DNA from: Brenneria bubanii
GTDB lineage: Bacteria; Pseudomonadota; Gammaproteobacteria; Enterobacterales; Enterobacteriaceae
Length of the DNA: 64,000 bases
Assembly (NCBI RefSeq): GCF_022378355.1
Contig: NZ_JAKMAJ010000001.1
Coordinates: 310,001-374,000, forward strand
Direction: 5' to 3'
A program made the translations under genes and the position numbers. The notes beneath the pieces are model-generated. The model was not told the DNA's origin. It made no database searches and saw only the letters and a list, made by a program, of their open reading frames with translations. The first letter of the stretch is position 1; the number at the start of each line of letters is the position of its first letter. Below are positions 1 through 8,460 of this stretch, in pieces.

Positions 1-432
1 CCACCGCAGATTCGTGACAAATTCACCCGCCCCAGACCCATTGAGTTTCGACCCGTAAGGTTTTATAACCCGCTGAAAGGGGACGTGGACGAACCGGTGC
101 GACATGTTTGGTGCCGTGCCAGCGGCCCGTTACCAGAGGATGAGCGAATCCATCAATATCTGCTTGGCTATACATCCGACTGCAATTTTTTGCTAACGGC
201 ACTACAACCACACGGCGTTGGCTTTCTTGAACCGGGAATGCAGGTCGCCACAATCGATCACTCAATGTGGTTTCATCGCAATTTTCGTCTGGATGACTGG
301 TTATTGTATGCCGTAGAAAGCACTTCCGCTTCAGGCGCCAGAGGATTTGTACGCGGACAATTTTATACCCGAGAGGGCGTGCTGGTTGCCTCAAGCGTGC
401 AGGAAGGAATAATACGCCGCGCTCCCCATTAA
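1..432 (+). CDS. tesB: Acyl-CoA thioesterase II, 3' part only
   Basis: Hydrolyses acyl-CoA thioesters of medium and long chain to free acid and CoA in the cytoplasm. The frame is open from base 1, so the start and roughly the first half lie outside the window; 143 codons remain. The C-terminal hotdog domain matches E. coli TesB almost without gaps. All three catalytic positions of that enzyme are recognisable: the Asp in YTSDCNFL, the Thr in ATIDHSMWF and the Gln in VQEG near the end. It converges on amtB across a shared terminator. Identity is clear; only completeness is unknown. Confidence 0.95.
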   Translation, partial: PPQIRDKFTRPRPIEFRPVRFYNPLKGDVDEPVRHVWCRASGPLPEDERIHQYLLGYTSDCNFLLTALQPHGVGFLEPGMQVATIDHSMWFHRNFRLDDWLLYAVESTSASGARGFVRGQFYTREGVLVASSVQEGIIRRAPH

Positions 433-492
433 AAGCCCGACAGACATGTTCGGGAAGCGAACGGGTAAAAGCGATGACCGGCCGCAACAGAC

Positions 493-528
493 AAAAAACA
501 GGGCGTGGAATTACCCAACGCCCTGTTT
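493..528. terminator. Bidirectional terminator between tesB and amtB
   Basis: Perfect 11-bp stem (496-506 with 518-528) around an 11-base loop. On the minus strand it is followed by a run of T (complement of the A run 493-498), so it should stop amtB transcription; on the plus strand it ends in TTTCT and may also serve tesB. Confidence 0.8.
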
Positions 529-552
529 CTCAATCAATGCTAACCTTGCTAC

Positions 553-1845
553 TTATTGGTTATAAGCATTCTCGCCGTGACTGTTGACGTCCAGACCTTC
601 GCGTTCCTGTTCTTCAGGTACACGCAGACCAACGACCATATCAGCAATTTTGAAAGCGATGAAAGATACAACGCCAGTCCACACGAAGCAGACAACCACG
701 CTGAATAGCTGGACCCAAACCTGATGGGCCATGGTTACGCCTTCCGCATAACCCACGCCGCCCAGAGATGCGGAAGTGAATACGCCGGTCAGAATACAAC
801 CCACGATACCGCAGACGCCATGAACGCCGAACACATCACAGGGATCATCAACACGCAGCCATCTTTTCAGTACGGTTACACCCCACAGGCCAGCGATACC
901 ACCAGCGATACCGATGATCAATGCGCCACCGACACCGACATACCCCGCCGCCGGCGTAATGGCGACCAGGCCGGCAAGACAGCCAGAACACGCGCCTAAC
1001 AGCGAAGGCTTGCCGCGCACCATCCACTCACCGGCAACCCATGCCAGAATAGCGGCGGCGGTAGCAACAACCGTATTCAGGAAAGCCAGACCAGCGATCT
1101 CGTTTGCCGCACCGGCAGAACCGGCGTTGAAACCAAACCAGCCGATGTACAGAATCGCGGTGCCGATGAATACCATGGGAAGATTATGCGGTTTAAGCGC
1201 TTCTTTACCGAAACCAGCGCGTTTACCCAACAGATAAGCGCCGACCAGACCGGCAACAGCGGCGTTGATGTGCACCACGGTACCGCCAGCAAAGTCCAGA
1301 GCACCGTCAGCAGCCAGATAACCGCCGCCCCATACCATGTGAGTCATCGGCAGGTAAGAGAAAGTCAGCCACAGCGCAACGAAAATCAGCACCGCGGAGA
1401 AACGAACGCGCTCAGCAATGGCGCCGACAATCAACCCTACGGTGATACAGGCGAAAGAGGCCTGATAGGCGACGTGAACGTACTGATAGAACGTGCCAGT
1501 GATCGAATTAATGGCGATCCCCTTCAGCATAAAGCTGGAGAAACCACCGAAGAATGCGTTGCCTTCGCTAAAGGCCAGGCTATAGCCATAGATAACCCAT
1601 AAAACACAGACTAACGCGAAAGAGACAAACACCTGCGATAACATGGAGAGGACGTTCTTAGAACGAATCAGACCGCCATAAAACAACGCAATTCCAGGTA
1701 TAGTCATAAAAAGTACCAACGCGGTACAAATCATAATAAAAGCATTATCTGCTTTATCGATCGTTGGCGCGGCAGCCATAGCCCAGGACGGGAGCAAAGC
1801 AGCCACACCAAGACCCAATGAGGAGACAAGTTTTTTCATTTTCAT
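553..1845 (-). CDS. amtB: Ammonium channel AmtB
   Basis: Inner-membrane trimeric channel that conducts ammonia/ammonium when external ammonium is low. The 430-residue product starts with a signal peptide ending in AMA (about residue 24) and then has the hydrophobic segments of an Amt/Rh protein. The twin pore histidines are at H192 (GGTVVHINA) and H342 (VFGVHGVCG), two positions from the E. coli precursor numbering. Length equals the family norm (E. coli 428). It lies 30 bp behind glnK and should be co-transcribed from the sigma-54 promoter upstream of glnK; GlnK is known to block AmtB when nitrogen becomes plentiful. Confidence 0.97.
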   Translation of the reverse strand: MKMKKLVSSLGLGVAALLPSWAMAAAPTIDKADNAFIMICTALVLFMTIPGIALFYGGLIRSKNVLSMLSQVFVSFALVCVLWVIYGYSLAFSEGNAFFGGFSSFMLKGIAINSITGTFYQYVHVAYQASFACITVGLIVGAIAERVRFSAVLIFVALWLTFSYLPMTHMVWGGGYLAADGALDFAGGTVVHINAAVAGLVGAYLLGKRAGFGKEALKPHNLPMVFIGTAILYIGWFGFNAGSAGAANEIAGLAFLNTVVATAAAILAWVAGEWMVRGKPSLLGACSGCLAGLVAITPAAGYVGVGGALIIGIAGGIAGLWGVTVLKRWLRVDDPCDVFGVHGVCGIVGCILTGVFTSASLGGVGYAEGVTMAHQVWVQLFSVVVCFVWTGVVSFIAFKIADMVVGLRVPEEQEREGLDVNSHGENAYNQ

Positions 1846-1875
1846 CCATCCCTATTAACCAATCTAAGTCAGGTG

Positions 1876-2214
1876 TTAAAGTGCGGCTTCGTCAGTTTCG
1901 CCAGTACGAATACGAATAACCCTTTGTAATTCAGCGACAAAAATCTTTCCGTCACCAATTTTTCCGGTATAGGCCGCTTTACTGATTACATCAATGACTT
2001 CATCCAGTTGATCATCCGCTATTGCGATATCGATTTTCACTTTAGGTAAAAAGTTAACGCTGTACTCTGCGCCACGATACAGTTCAGCGTGCCCTTTTTG
2101 GCGTCCAAATCCCTTAACTTCAGTGACCGTTAGTCCCTGAATGCCAACGGAAGATAATGCTTCACGCACATCTTCCAGCTTGAATGGTTTTATTACCACA
2201 GTAACCAGTTTCAT
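1876..2214 (-). CDS. glnK: Nitrogen regulatory PII protein GlnK
   Basis: Small trimeric signal protein that senses ATP/ADP and 2-oxoglutarate, is uridylylated by GlnD, and plugs the AmtB channel when not modified. The 112-residue product has the full PII fold signature. The uridylylation site Tyr51 is present in the T-loop (YRGAEYSVNF), and the C-terminal signature TGKIGDGKIF is intact. The pairing with amtB and the NtrC/sigma-54 promoter ahead of it make this GlnK and not GlnB. Start codon ATG follows a GGGGGATGA stretch that serves as ribosome binding site. Confidence 0.97.
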   Translation of the reverse strand: MKLVTVVIKPFKLEDVREALSSVGIQGLTVTEVKGFGRQKGHAELYRGAEYSVNFLPKVKIDIAIADDQLDEVIDVISKAAYTGKIGDGKIFVAELQRVIRIRTGETDEAAL

Positions 2215-2301
2215 TCATCATCCCCCTAACCGTAAGTTCAGACTTGCGCCCGCTGCTATCTCGGATTTCTATCATTTAGAATTATCTTCACGCAAGGATA
2301 A

Positions 2302-2317
2302 AGCAAAGGATGTGCCA
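2302..2317 (-). promoter_or_regulatory. Sigma-54 promoter of glnK-amtB
   Basis: On the minus strand the sequence TGGCACATCCTTTGCT has the invariant GG and GC dinucleotides 10 bases apart, and matches the RpoN consensus TGGCAC-N5-TTGCW at every conserved base. Transcription would start near 2292, leaving a leader of about 78 bases before glnK. The 338-bp gap 2215-2552 holds this promoter, the NtrC site and the mdlB terminator. Confidence 0.9.
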
Positions 2318-2426
2318 TAAATGATTTATCTGGCAGATATCCGTCAGGATAACGCGGTGAAGCTCGGTTAACGGCTGGAGAGACGCGGTCAGGAAAAGAA
2401 AATCCCCGAAAAATGGGGCACCATTC

Positions 2427-2441
2427 GCACCATGATAGTGC
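2427..2441. promoter_or_regulatory. NtrC enhancer-type site upstream of glnK
   Basis: GCACCATGATAGTGC fits the NtrC dyad GCAC-N7-GTGC. Its centre lies about 140 bp upstream of the predicted start, the usual enhancer distance. A further half-site-like TTGGTGC lies at about 2455-2461. Confidence 0.75.
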
Positions 2442-2506
2442 GTGACGGGTGAATTTGGTGCGTCAAGGCTAAAAACAGAGTGAATATGCTTAGTGATGGT
2501 GCGAAG

Positions 2507-2533
2507 CAACCGGTAGCTATCCGCTACCGGTTG
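2507..2533 (-). terminator. Hairpin behind mdlB
   Basis: Perfect 11-bp stem (2507-2517 with 2523-2533) and a 5-base loop, 20 bp beyond the mdlB stop. No good T run follows on either strand, so termination may be weak or Rho-assisted. Confidence 0.55.
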
Positions 2534-2552
2534 TATTTGGAGGTGCAGGCGC

Positions 2553-4334
2553 CTAGGATACGGAAATAGATTCTGACGTCTCGGCCGCCGCCAGTTCTTC
2601 TCCCGCCAACTGCAACTGATACATCTGATAATAGCGTCCCTTCTGGCGCAATAACTGCCCATGAGTGCCTTGCTCTACGCCTTGTCCATGATGCAGCACC
2701 ATAATTGTGTCAGCGTCTACTATTGTCGACAGCCGATGGGCAATGACGACCAGTGTTGTTTGAGCACGAATAATATTCAGCGCCTTTTGCACCGCCCGCT
2801 CAGTACCTGAGTCAATATTCGCCGTCGCTTCATCCAGTATCAGAATCTTTGGTGTCCGAACCAATACCCGGGCAATCGCCAGTAATTGCTTCTGCCCTGT
2901 CGATAGATTATTCCCCTGCTCGCCAATCGGGGTATGCAACCCATCAGGGAACGAATGCACCAAATCGGATAACTGAACGATGTCGAGCACTCGCCACACG
3001 TCTTCTTCGCTGATATCTCGACCCAAGGTGACATTCGTATACATTGATTCAGCCAACACCACGGGATCCTGCTGCACCATGGCTACGTTATGACGTAATG
3101 TCTGGTGTGACAACGTTGGCAGAGGACGTCCATCCAACCGAATCTCGCCCTCATCAGGAGAGTAATATCCCATCAACAGATTAGCCAACGTACTTTTGCC
3201 GCTGCCGGTATGACCGACCAACGCCACAAATCCCCGCGCAGGAATAGTCAGCGAGATATGTTGCAGAACCCTTTTCCCCGGGCCGTAGGAGAAAGAAACA
3301 TCATCGATATCAACACGTCCATGGGGAAGCGAGCGTTCGTCGCCGCCATAGTCTTGTTTCACGCCATCCATCAGTTCGAAAATGCGTTCACCGGCGACAA
3401 CGGCTTGCTGCAACATGGATTGCTGAGTTGTCATCTCAATCAGCGGCTCATTCAAACGCCCAAGATAATTAATAAACGCGTAAAGCACGCCAACCCCTAC
3501 CGAACCGACGGCGCTGAAACCAAACTGCATCAGCAGTCCGCACAGAACCATTGTCGAAAACAGGCTGAGCAATGGACGCAAGAGAAAACCATCGAGCCGC
3601 AATGTTTCCATACGAGCGCGATAATGCGCCCAGCTCGCGTTGCTGAGCTTCTCGCCAAACCGGGCCTGCTGACGGAATTGCTGAATCACGCCCATGCCAT
3701 TGATGACTTCATTAAAACCATCATTGATATCCGCCAGATAAGTGCGTACCCGGCGAACAATCGGCGTGCTGTAACGCTGATAAATCAACATAACAATTAG
3801 CACCGCCGGGAAAATAGTCAGCGCGACCAGCGCCATTCGCCAGTCCAGACTGAACATCGCCACCAGCATAGCGCCAACCAGCGCAGCGCTGCGTAATGCG
3901 GTTGATACCACCATGACATACAGATCTTTCACCACCTCCGTGTCGTTCGTTACGCGCGATATCAGTTGCCCGACCGGTTGGGTATCAAACGTACTGAGCG
4001 GCTGTCGTAACGCTGCATCCATCACATCGATACGTAATTGTTGCACCACGCCGACCGCTACCCGGTTAAATAGCAATGCCTGAAAATAGTGCAGAGCCGC
4101 GGCCAAAATTTGCAGCAGAAGATAGGTGCAGGCTAATCCCGCGGCCAACGCCAACGGGAATTCGCCTTTTGCCACCAGGCCATCAAGAAAATAACTAACC
4201 AGAACAGGACCGGACACCTCGGCGGCAGCGGCTATCCACAGCATCAAAATCCCCAAAGTCAGGGGCTTGCGCCATGGCGAGGCATAGGACAGCAAACGCT
4301 TTAATGTTGGCCAAAGCCGTTTAGGGCTATTCAT
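2553..4334 (-). CDS. mdlB: Multidrug-type ABC exporter half-transporter MdlB
   Basis: Half of a heterodimeric type IV ABC exporter with MdlA: an N-terminal six-helix membrane domain followed by an ATPase domain. Walker A is GHTGSGKS at 374-381, the signature motif is LSTGQ at 477-481 (Thr replaces the first canonical Gly), and Walker B ends in the catalytic Glu (ILILDEA). The ATG at 4334 was chosen over an upstream in-frame start because it gives 593 residues, as in E. coli, and sits 8 bp inside the end of mdlA, typical of translational coupling. Substrate is not known with certainty in any enterobacterium. Confidence 0.93.
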   Translation of the reverse strand: MNSPKRLWPTLKRLLSYASPWRKPLTLGILMLWIAAAAEVSGPVLVSYFLDGLVAKGEFPLALAAGLACTYLLLQILAAALHYFQALLFNRVAVGVVQQLRIDVMDAALRQPLSTFDTQPVGQLISRVTNDTEVVKDLYVMVVSTALRSAALVGAMLVAMFSLDWRMALVALTIFPAVLIVMLIYQRYSTPIVRRVRTYLADINDGFNEVINGMGVIQQFRQQARFGEKLSNASWAHYRARMETLRLDGFLLRPLLSLFSTMVLCGLLMQFGFSAVGSVGVGVLYAFINYLGRLNEPLIEMTTQQSMLQQAVVAGERIFELMDGVKQDYGGDERSLPHGRVDIDDVSFSYGPGKRVLQHISLTIPARGFVALVGHTGSGKSTLANLLMGYYSPDEGEIRLDGRPLPTLSHQTLRHNVAMVQQDPVVLAESMYTNVTLGRDISEEDVWRVLDIVQLSDLVHSFPDGLHTPIGEQGNNLSTGQKQLLAIARVLVRTPKILILDEATANIDSGTERAVQKALNIIRAQTTLVVIAHRLSTIVDADTIMVLHHGQGVEQGTHGQLLRQKGRYYQMYQLQLAGEELAAAETSESISVS

Positions 4335-6096
4335 TAATGTCCCCTTCTGCCAGCGGCACATCATCCAGCGCGGCTTCCAATTGTTGATAACGATACATAT
4401 CTCGATACCAGCCGGATTGAGCGACAAGTTGCCGATGATTGCCCCGCTGAACAGCGCGTCCGTGCTGCAGCACCAGAATCTCGTTGGCTTCGGTCAAGGC
4501 CGAAAGGCGGTGAGCGCTGATAATCAACGTCCTGTGCTCACCCCACTGCTTAAGATTATGCAGAATCTGATGCTCCGTACGGCCGTCAACTGCGGATAAA
4601 GCGTCATCCAGAATCAAAATTTCGGCATCCAGCAATAACGCGCGAGCGATGGCGATCCGCTGTTTCTGACCACCGGACAACATAACGCCGCGCTCGCCGA
4701 CTTCAGTATCGTACCCTTGCGGAAGCCGAAAAATGTCATCATGAACGCAGGCAAGGCGAGCCGCACGTTCGATTTGCCGCCCGGTTGCATCCGGTCGCCC
4801 CAGAGAAATATTGCTCGCGACCGTGTCGGAAAAAAGAAACGGCGTTTGCCCCACAACGGCAAAGCGATGGCGCAATTCATCCAGACGAATATCGGACAAA
4901 GAAAGATTGTGGTATCGAATGTCACCGGACTGAATATCAAAATGACGCAGGAGTAGCGCCAGCAGCGTGCTTTTACCTGACCCGGTTGGGCCACACAACC
5001 CCAGCATTTGCCCTGGTTTGAGCGTAAAACGGACGTTTTTCAACGCACTAGCGGTATTTTCAGGATAATGAAAGTCATCAATATTCGCGACCAGCGAGCC
5101 ACGCTGGTCGGGCAGAGATTGCGTACCATCTATGACAACCGGCCGTTCTGACAAAAGCTGACGAATTCGGCTATATGCCGCGCTTCCGCGCTCAACGATA
5201 TTGAACATCCATGCCAACGCCAGCATTGGCCATATCATCAGGCCAAGGTACATCACAAAACTGGTTAACATCCCCAGCGTCAGCGTACCATGAACCACCA
5301 TCCAACTGCCCCAACCAATGGCCAGCAGGTGTGATAATCCAATAGCAATATAAATAGTGGGATTGAAGCGAGCATCTACGCGCGCGACATACATATTTTT
5401 GGCGCCGGCATCTTCGGCGACCTCAGCAAAGCGCGCTGACTGATAATCTTCCAGACCAAAGGATTTAATCATGCGAATACTGGTCAAGCCTTCCTGAGCC
5501 TGATCGTTAAGCGAGGAAAACGCCGCCTGAGCCGATTTAAAACGATGGTGTAACTGGGTGCCGTAATGCTTGATGATCAGTGCCATAATCGGCATCGGCA
5601 AAAGCGACAGCAATGTCAATTGCCAGCTAATTTGGGTACACATAACGACCAGTACGGCGCATCCCATGACCAGGGAATCAACCAGCGTCAGAACCCCTTC
5701 GCCTGCGGCGAAGACCACGCGATCCACGTCATTGGTGGCAAGCGCCATCAAATCGCCGGTACGATGACGCAAATAAAAAGCCGGGTGCTGCCGACTGAGT
5801 TGACGATAGAAATCTTCGCGCAGTTCAACCGCCAGTTGGTAAGATGCCCCGAACAGCAATACACGCCAAACGCACCGCAATAGATAAACCATCACGGCGG
5901 TGATCAACATGAGGCCAATCCACTGCATTATCCTGGAGGTCGTCATATTGTGTTGCGTAACGCCATCCACTACGACCCCGACCAGTTTGGGCGGTAATAA
6001 TTGCAGAATGGCGATAACGATTAATAAAAGCACCGCGCCGGTATAGCGCCGCCATTCCCGGCGAAAATACCAGCTCAATTGGGCAAAAAGTCTCAC
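4327..6096 (-). CDS. mdlA: Multidrug-type ABC exporter half-transporter MdlA
   Basis: Partner of MdlB. The 589-residue protein (E. coli 590) has a six-helix exporter membrane domain and an ATPase domain with Walker A GPTGSGKS at 369-376 and a canonical LSGGQ signature. Its Walker B is LILDD: Asp498 stands where the catalytic Glu is expected, so its own ATP site should be degenerate. It lies downstream of decR on the same strand with a 218-bp gap, so the two may or may not share a transcript. Confidence 0.94.
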   Translation of the reverse strand: MRLFAQLSWYFRREWRRYTGAVLLLIVIAILQLLPPKLVGVVVDGVTQHNMTTSRIMQWIGLMLITAVMVYLLRCVWRVLLFGASYQLAVELREDFYRQLSRQHPAFYLRHRTGDLMALATNDVDRVVFAAGEGVLTLVDSLVMGCAVLVVMCTQISWQLTLLSLLPMPIMALIIKHYGTQLHHRFKSAQAAFSSLNDQAQEGLTSIRMIKSFGLEDYQSARFAEVAEDAGAKNMYVARVDARFNPTIYIAIGLSHLLAIGWGSWMVVHGTLTLGMLTSFVMYLGLMIWPMLALAWMFNIVERGSAAYSRIRQLLSERPVVIDGTQSLPDQRGSLVANIDDFHYPENTASALKNVRFTLKPGQMLGLCGPTGSGKSTLLALLLRHFDIQSGDIRYHNLSLSDIRLDELRHRFAVVGQTPFLFSDTVASNISLGRPDATGRQIERAARLACVHDDIFRLPQGYDTEVGERGVMLSGGQKQRIAIARALLLDAEILILDDALSAVDGRTEHQILHNLKQWGEHRTLIISAHRLSALTEANEILVLQHGRAVQRGNHRQLVAQSGWYRDMYRYQQLEAALDDVPLAEGDINE

Positions 6097-6125
6097 GCAG
6101 TTTTGATTCCAATATTCAGGGATAT

Positions 6126-6155
6126 GGGTATAAAACGAGAAAAATGATTATACCC
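6126..6155. repeat. Inverted repeat upstream of mdlA
   Basis: GGGTATAA (6126-6133) and TTATACCC (6148-6155) form a perfect 8-bp dyad with a 14-base spacer, 30 bp before the mdlA start. It could be an operator or an mRNA hairpin. The right arm is also the edge of the repeat that follows. Confidence 0.4.
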
Positions 6156-6266
6156 TTCATCTTCCAAGTTACAGGCGCCTTGAGCAGGTTTAATTACTCG
6201 GCTCACGAATTCGCGTCCCGGCAAAGAGCGACGTTTTGCGTGCTCCACGCTGCAAGGGTTTATTCC
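6149..6266. repeat. Probable enterobacterial intergenic palindromic repeat
   Basis: The gap between decR and mdlA starts with TATACCCTTCATCTTCCAAG, the edge typical of long imperfect palindromic intergenic repeats in Pectobacteriaceae and Yersiniaceae. The far arm is degenerate. A related element lies at 35169-35273. Family assignment is from memory of such repeats, not from a search. Confidence 0.4.
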
Positions 6267-6314
6267 GTGACGCCACATTGATTAAACATAGGCGAAACGC
6301 TTATGACCAATGAG

Positions 6315-6776
6315 CTATAAGGATAATGGCAATGCCGTCGTGTTCTTGATGCGCTCCATGGCGAAACTGGATGTCACGTCCACCAATCCCGGAATACCGT
6401 TCACCAACCGCTTGTAAAAATCATCATAGCTTTTCATATCAGCTACCTGCACCTGCATCAGGTAATCATACTCTCCCGCCATTCGATAGAAAGACAAGAC
6501 TTCAGGCATTTCCGACACCACGCTGGTAAACGTTTGGTACCAGACGCTATTATGTTGCTGGGTTTTCAATAGCACAAACGCCGTCAATCCTAACCCCAAG
6601 CGTTCGTTATCCAGCAACGCGACACGCGCCCGGATATAACCGTCCTCTTCCAACCGCTTCAGCCTCTTCCAGCAAGGCGTCGACGTCAGGTTCACCGATT
6701 CAGCCAGCGTTTGCAGTGAAAGCGTGCAGTCATGTTGCAGCAAACTTAATAGCATACGATCTATTTTATCTAGCAT
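6315..6776 (-). CDS. decR: Lrp/AsnC-family regulator DecR
   Basis: Cysteine-responsive transcriptional activator of cysteine detoxification in E. coli (formerly YbaO). The 153-residue product begins [14 protein letters not shown], has an N-terminal winged helix-turn-helix (to about residue 60, with [14 protein letters not shown] as recognition region) and a C-terminal ligand-binding RAM domain. The ATG at 6776 matches the E. coli start; an upstream TTG at 6806 would add 10 unconserved residues. The neighbour mdlA is also next to decR in E. coli. The target genes are not in this window. Confidence 0.92.
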   Translation of the reverse strand: MLDKIDRMLLSLLQHDCTLSLQTLAESVNLTSTPCWKRLKRLEEDGYIRARVALLDNERLGLGLTAFVLLKTQQHNSVWYQTFTSVVSEMPEVLSFYRMAGEYDYLMQVQVADMKSYDDFYKRLVNGIPGLVDVTSSFAMERIKNTTALPLSL

Positions 6777-7111
6777 AGCGCCATTCCATAGGAAATTTTT
6801 CTCCAATTTCGCGCATTTAAAGATAAAAAGACAATCTTTTTTGATAACAAATCATCCAGCGTCGTCATTACAACCTCCACGTTCCGGCACCATGACGCAT
6901 CGCGGACACGGGCTTGATGATCCTTTGCCGCACCATCAATCAAGCAGAATGCTGAACGAAGAATCAGTAATTAAAGCAAACCTGCGTTTTCCTCACGGAC
7001 AAGATCATGGCGAATCGCTGAATGACAACCTTTTTTCAGGTAACATACGGTTTTATGCCCCAGCACATTCTTGCTGTGTTGAGGCCCCAATTGCTTCAAG
7101 GTGAATAAAAA
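6777..7111. other. Intergenic region between decR and queC
   Basis: 335 bp shared by the divergent decR and queC promoters. In E. coli cof and ybaE lie here; neither gene nor an obvious remnant is visible. No preQ1 riboswitch signature was found before queC. Confidence 0.6.
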
Positions 7112-7807
7112 ATGAAACGCGCGGTTGTCGTTTTTAGCGGTGGGCAAGACTCTACAACTTGCCTAATCCAGGCTCTTCAGCACTATGATGAAGTCCACTG
7201 TATTACTTTCGATTACGGACAACGTCACCGTGCGGAAATAGATATAGCCAGAGAACTCTCGCTGCAACTCGGAGCAACTGCGCATAAAGTTTTGGATGTC
7301 GGCTTACTCAATGAGCTGGCCGCCAGCAGCCTGACGCGTGACAACATCCCCGTCCCTGACTACGACAACGATGCTCAGGGGCTTCCCAGCACCTTTGTCC
7401 CTGGTCGGAATATACTGTTCCTGACGCTGGCCTCTATTTATGCCTATCAGGTTGGTGCCGAAGCCGTTATCACCGGCGTGTGTGAAACCGACTTCTCCGG
7501 TTATCCAGACTGCCGCGACGAATTCGTCAAGGCATTGAATCAAGCGGTCATCCTCGGTATTGCGCGCGACATTCGTTTTGTTACTCCCCTGATGTGGCTC
7601 AATAAAGCGGAAACCTGGGCACTGGCGGATTATTACCGGCAGTTGGACACCATCCGTCATCACACCTTAACCTGCTATAACGGCATCAAAGGTGATGGAT
7701 GCGGTCACTGCGCCGCCTGTCATCTACGGGCTAATGGATTACAAGCCTATCAGAGCGATCCGGCCGGGGTAATGACGACGTTGAAGCAGAAAACCGGTCT
7801 GAAATAA
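7112..7807 (+). CDS. queC: 7-cyano-7-deazaguanine (preQ0) synthase QueC
   Basis: Converts 7-carboxy-7-deazaguanine to preQ0 with ATP and ammonia, a step in queuosine synthesis; tgt and queA of the same pathway are in this window at 49.8-52.1 kb. The 231-residue product opens with the PP-loop SGGQDST (residues 9-15) and ends with the zinc-binding cysteines in CGHCAACH preceded by an upstream Cys in TCYNG. Length equals the E. coli enzyme. A ribosome binding site AAGGTGA lies before the ATG. Confidence 0.97.
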   Translation: MKRAVVVFSGGQDSTTCLIQALQHYDEVHCITFDYGQRHRAEIDIARELSLQLGATAHKVLDVGLLNELAASSLTRDNIPVPDYDNDAQGLPSTFVPGRNILFLTLASIYAYQVGAEAVITGVCETDFSGYPDCRDEFVKALNQAVILGIARDIRFVTPLMWLNKAETWALADYYRQLDTIRHHTLTCYNGIKGDGCGHCAACHLRANGLQAYQSDPAGVMTTLKQKTGLK

Positions 7808-7823
7808 CCATCGTCAGTAAAAT

Positions 7824-7858
7824 CAGGCAAGGACGAATCGCCTTTACGTCCTTGCCTG
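7824..7858 (+). terminator. Hairpin behind queC
   Basis: A perfect 12-bp stem (7824-7835 with 7847-7858) with an 11-base loop, 17 bp after the queC stop. There is no T run, so it may work as a Rho-independent terminator only weakly or protect the mRNA end. Confidence 0.55.
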
Positions 7859-7959
7859 CCACAAGGCTTGCGACTACGAGTCTGATACCCGTGGCTGATG
7901 ACAAAACGCCACCGAGCAGTTCGCTGCCGCTCCCCTATCCCCGCCGTCAGCAAAAAGCA

Positions 7960-8322
7960 TCATAGCTTTAAACGTGACAGATTGCGTTTGACTAACGCCG
8001 CGCCGATCCCCGGAACTTCCTGCAATTGCTCAATCTGCGTGAAAGGACCGTTTTGTTCGCGGTAGCTCACTATCGCTTCCGCTTTTTTAAGACCAACCCC
8101 GTTCATCACGCCCGCAAGATCTTCAGCCGTTGCGGTGTTAATACTTACCGCATCCTCATCATCTGCGGGAATCAATGCCTTCTCCATCTCCTGGGAGACG
8201 GCAACAGGCTTCGCCGTTGCCCCGGTATTTTCTGTTTTTGACGCCGCCTGGACCAATAGCGGCAGCCCAGACAAACTCATTCCAACAATTAAGCAAAACG
8301 CCTTTATTCCTGATTTTTTCAT
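7960..8322 (-). CDS. ybaV: Exported helix-hairpin-helix protein YbaV (ComEA-like)
   Basis: A 120-residue protein with an N-terminal signal peptide (hydrophobic core about residues 8-22, cleavage near VQA-A) and a C-terminal pair of helix-hairpin-helix motifs: INTATAEDLAGVMNGVGLKK and LQEVPGIGAALVKR. This is the ComEA fold used for DNA binding during uptake in naturally competent bacteria; in E. coli ybaV its role is not established. It is the next gene after ppiD, as in E. coli, but the fadM gene usually on its other side is missing. Confidence 0.88.
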   Translation of the reverse strand: MKKSGIKAFCLIVGMSLSGLPLLVQAASKTENTGATAKPVAVSQEMEKALIPADDEDAVSINTATAEDLAGVMNGVGLKKAEAIVSYREQNGPFTQIEQLQEVPGIGAALVKRNLSRLKL

Positions 8323-8403
8323 GCTGTTTCCTCCATGTGTGTGACAGCCTGGCTACCTTGCCGTAAGCCGGTTTTCACCGCAAATGGCCTTGCTTAAATG
8401 TGG

Positions 8404-8427
8404 AAAAGGCCGCGAAAGCGGCCTTTT
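8404..8427. terminator. Terminator between ppiD and ybaV
   Basis: Perfect 10-bp stem (8404-8413 with 8418-8427) closed by a GAAA tetraloop. Stem edges give TTTT on both strands, and the plus side continues GTTATT. By position it ends ppiD transcription. Confidence 0.8.
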
Positions 8428-8460
8428 GTTATTGCAACGATTTGCATATTTATGCGGAGC

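Noticed and set aside
23-487. Minus-strand ORF of 154 codons over tesB
   Set aside because: Antisense to the conserved thioesterase C-terminus and crossing toward the terminator; no family.
6777-7111. preQ1 riboswitch upstream of queC
   Set aside because: No class I or II aptamer core was found; enterobacterial queC genes usually lack one.
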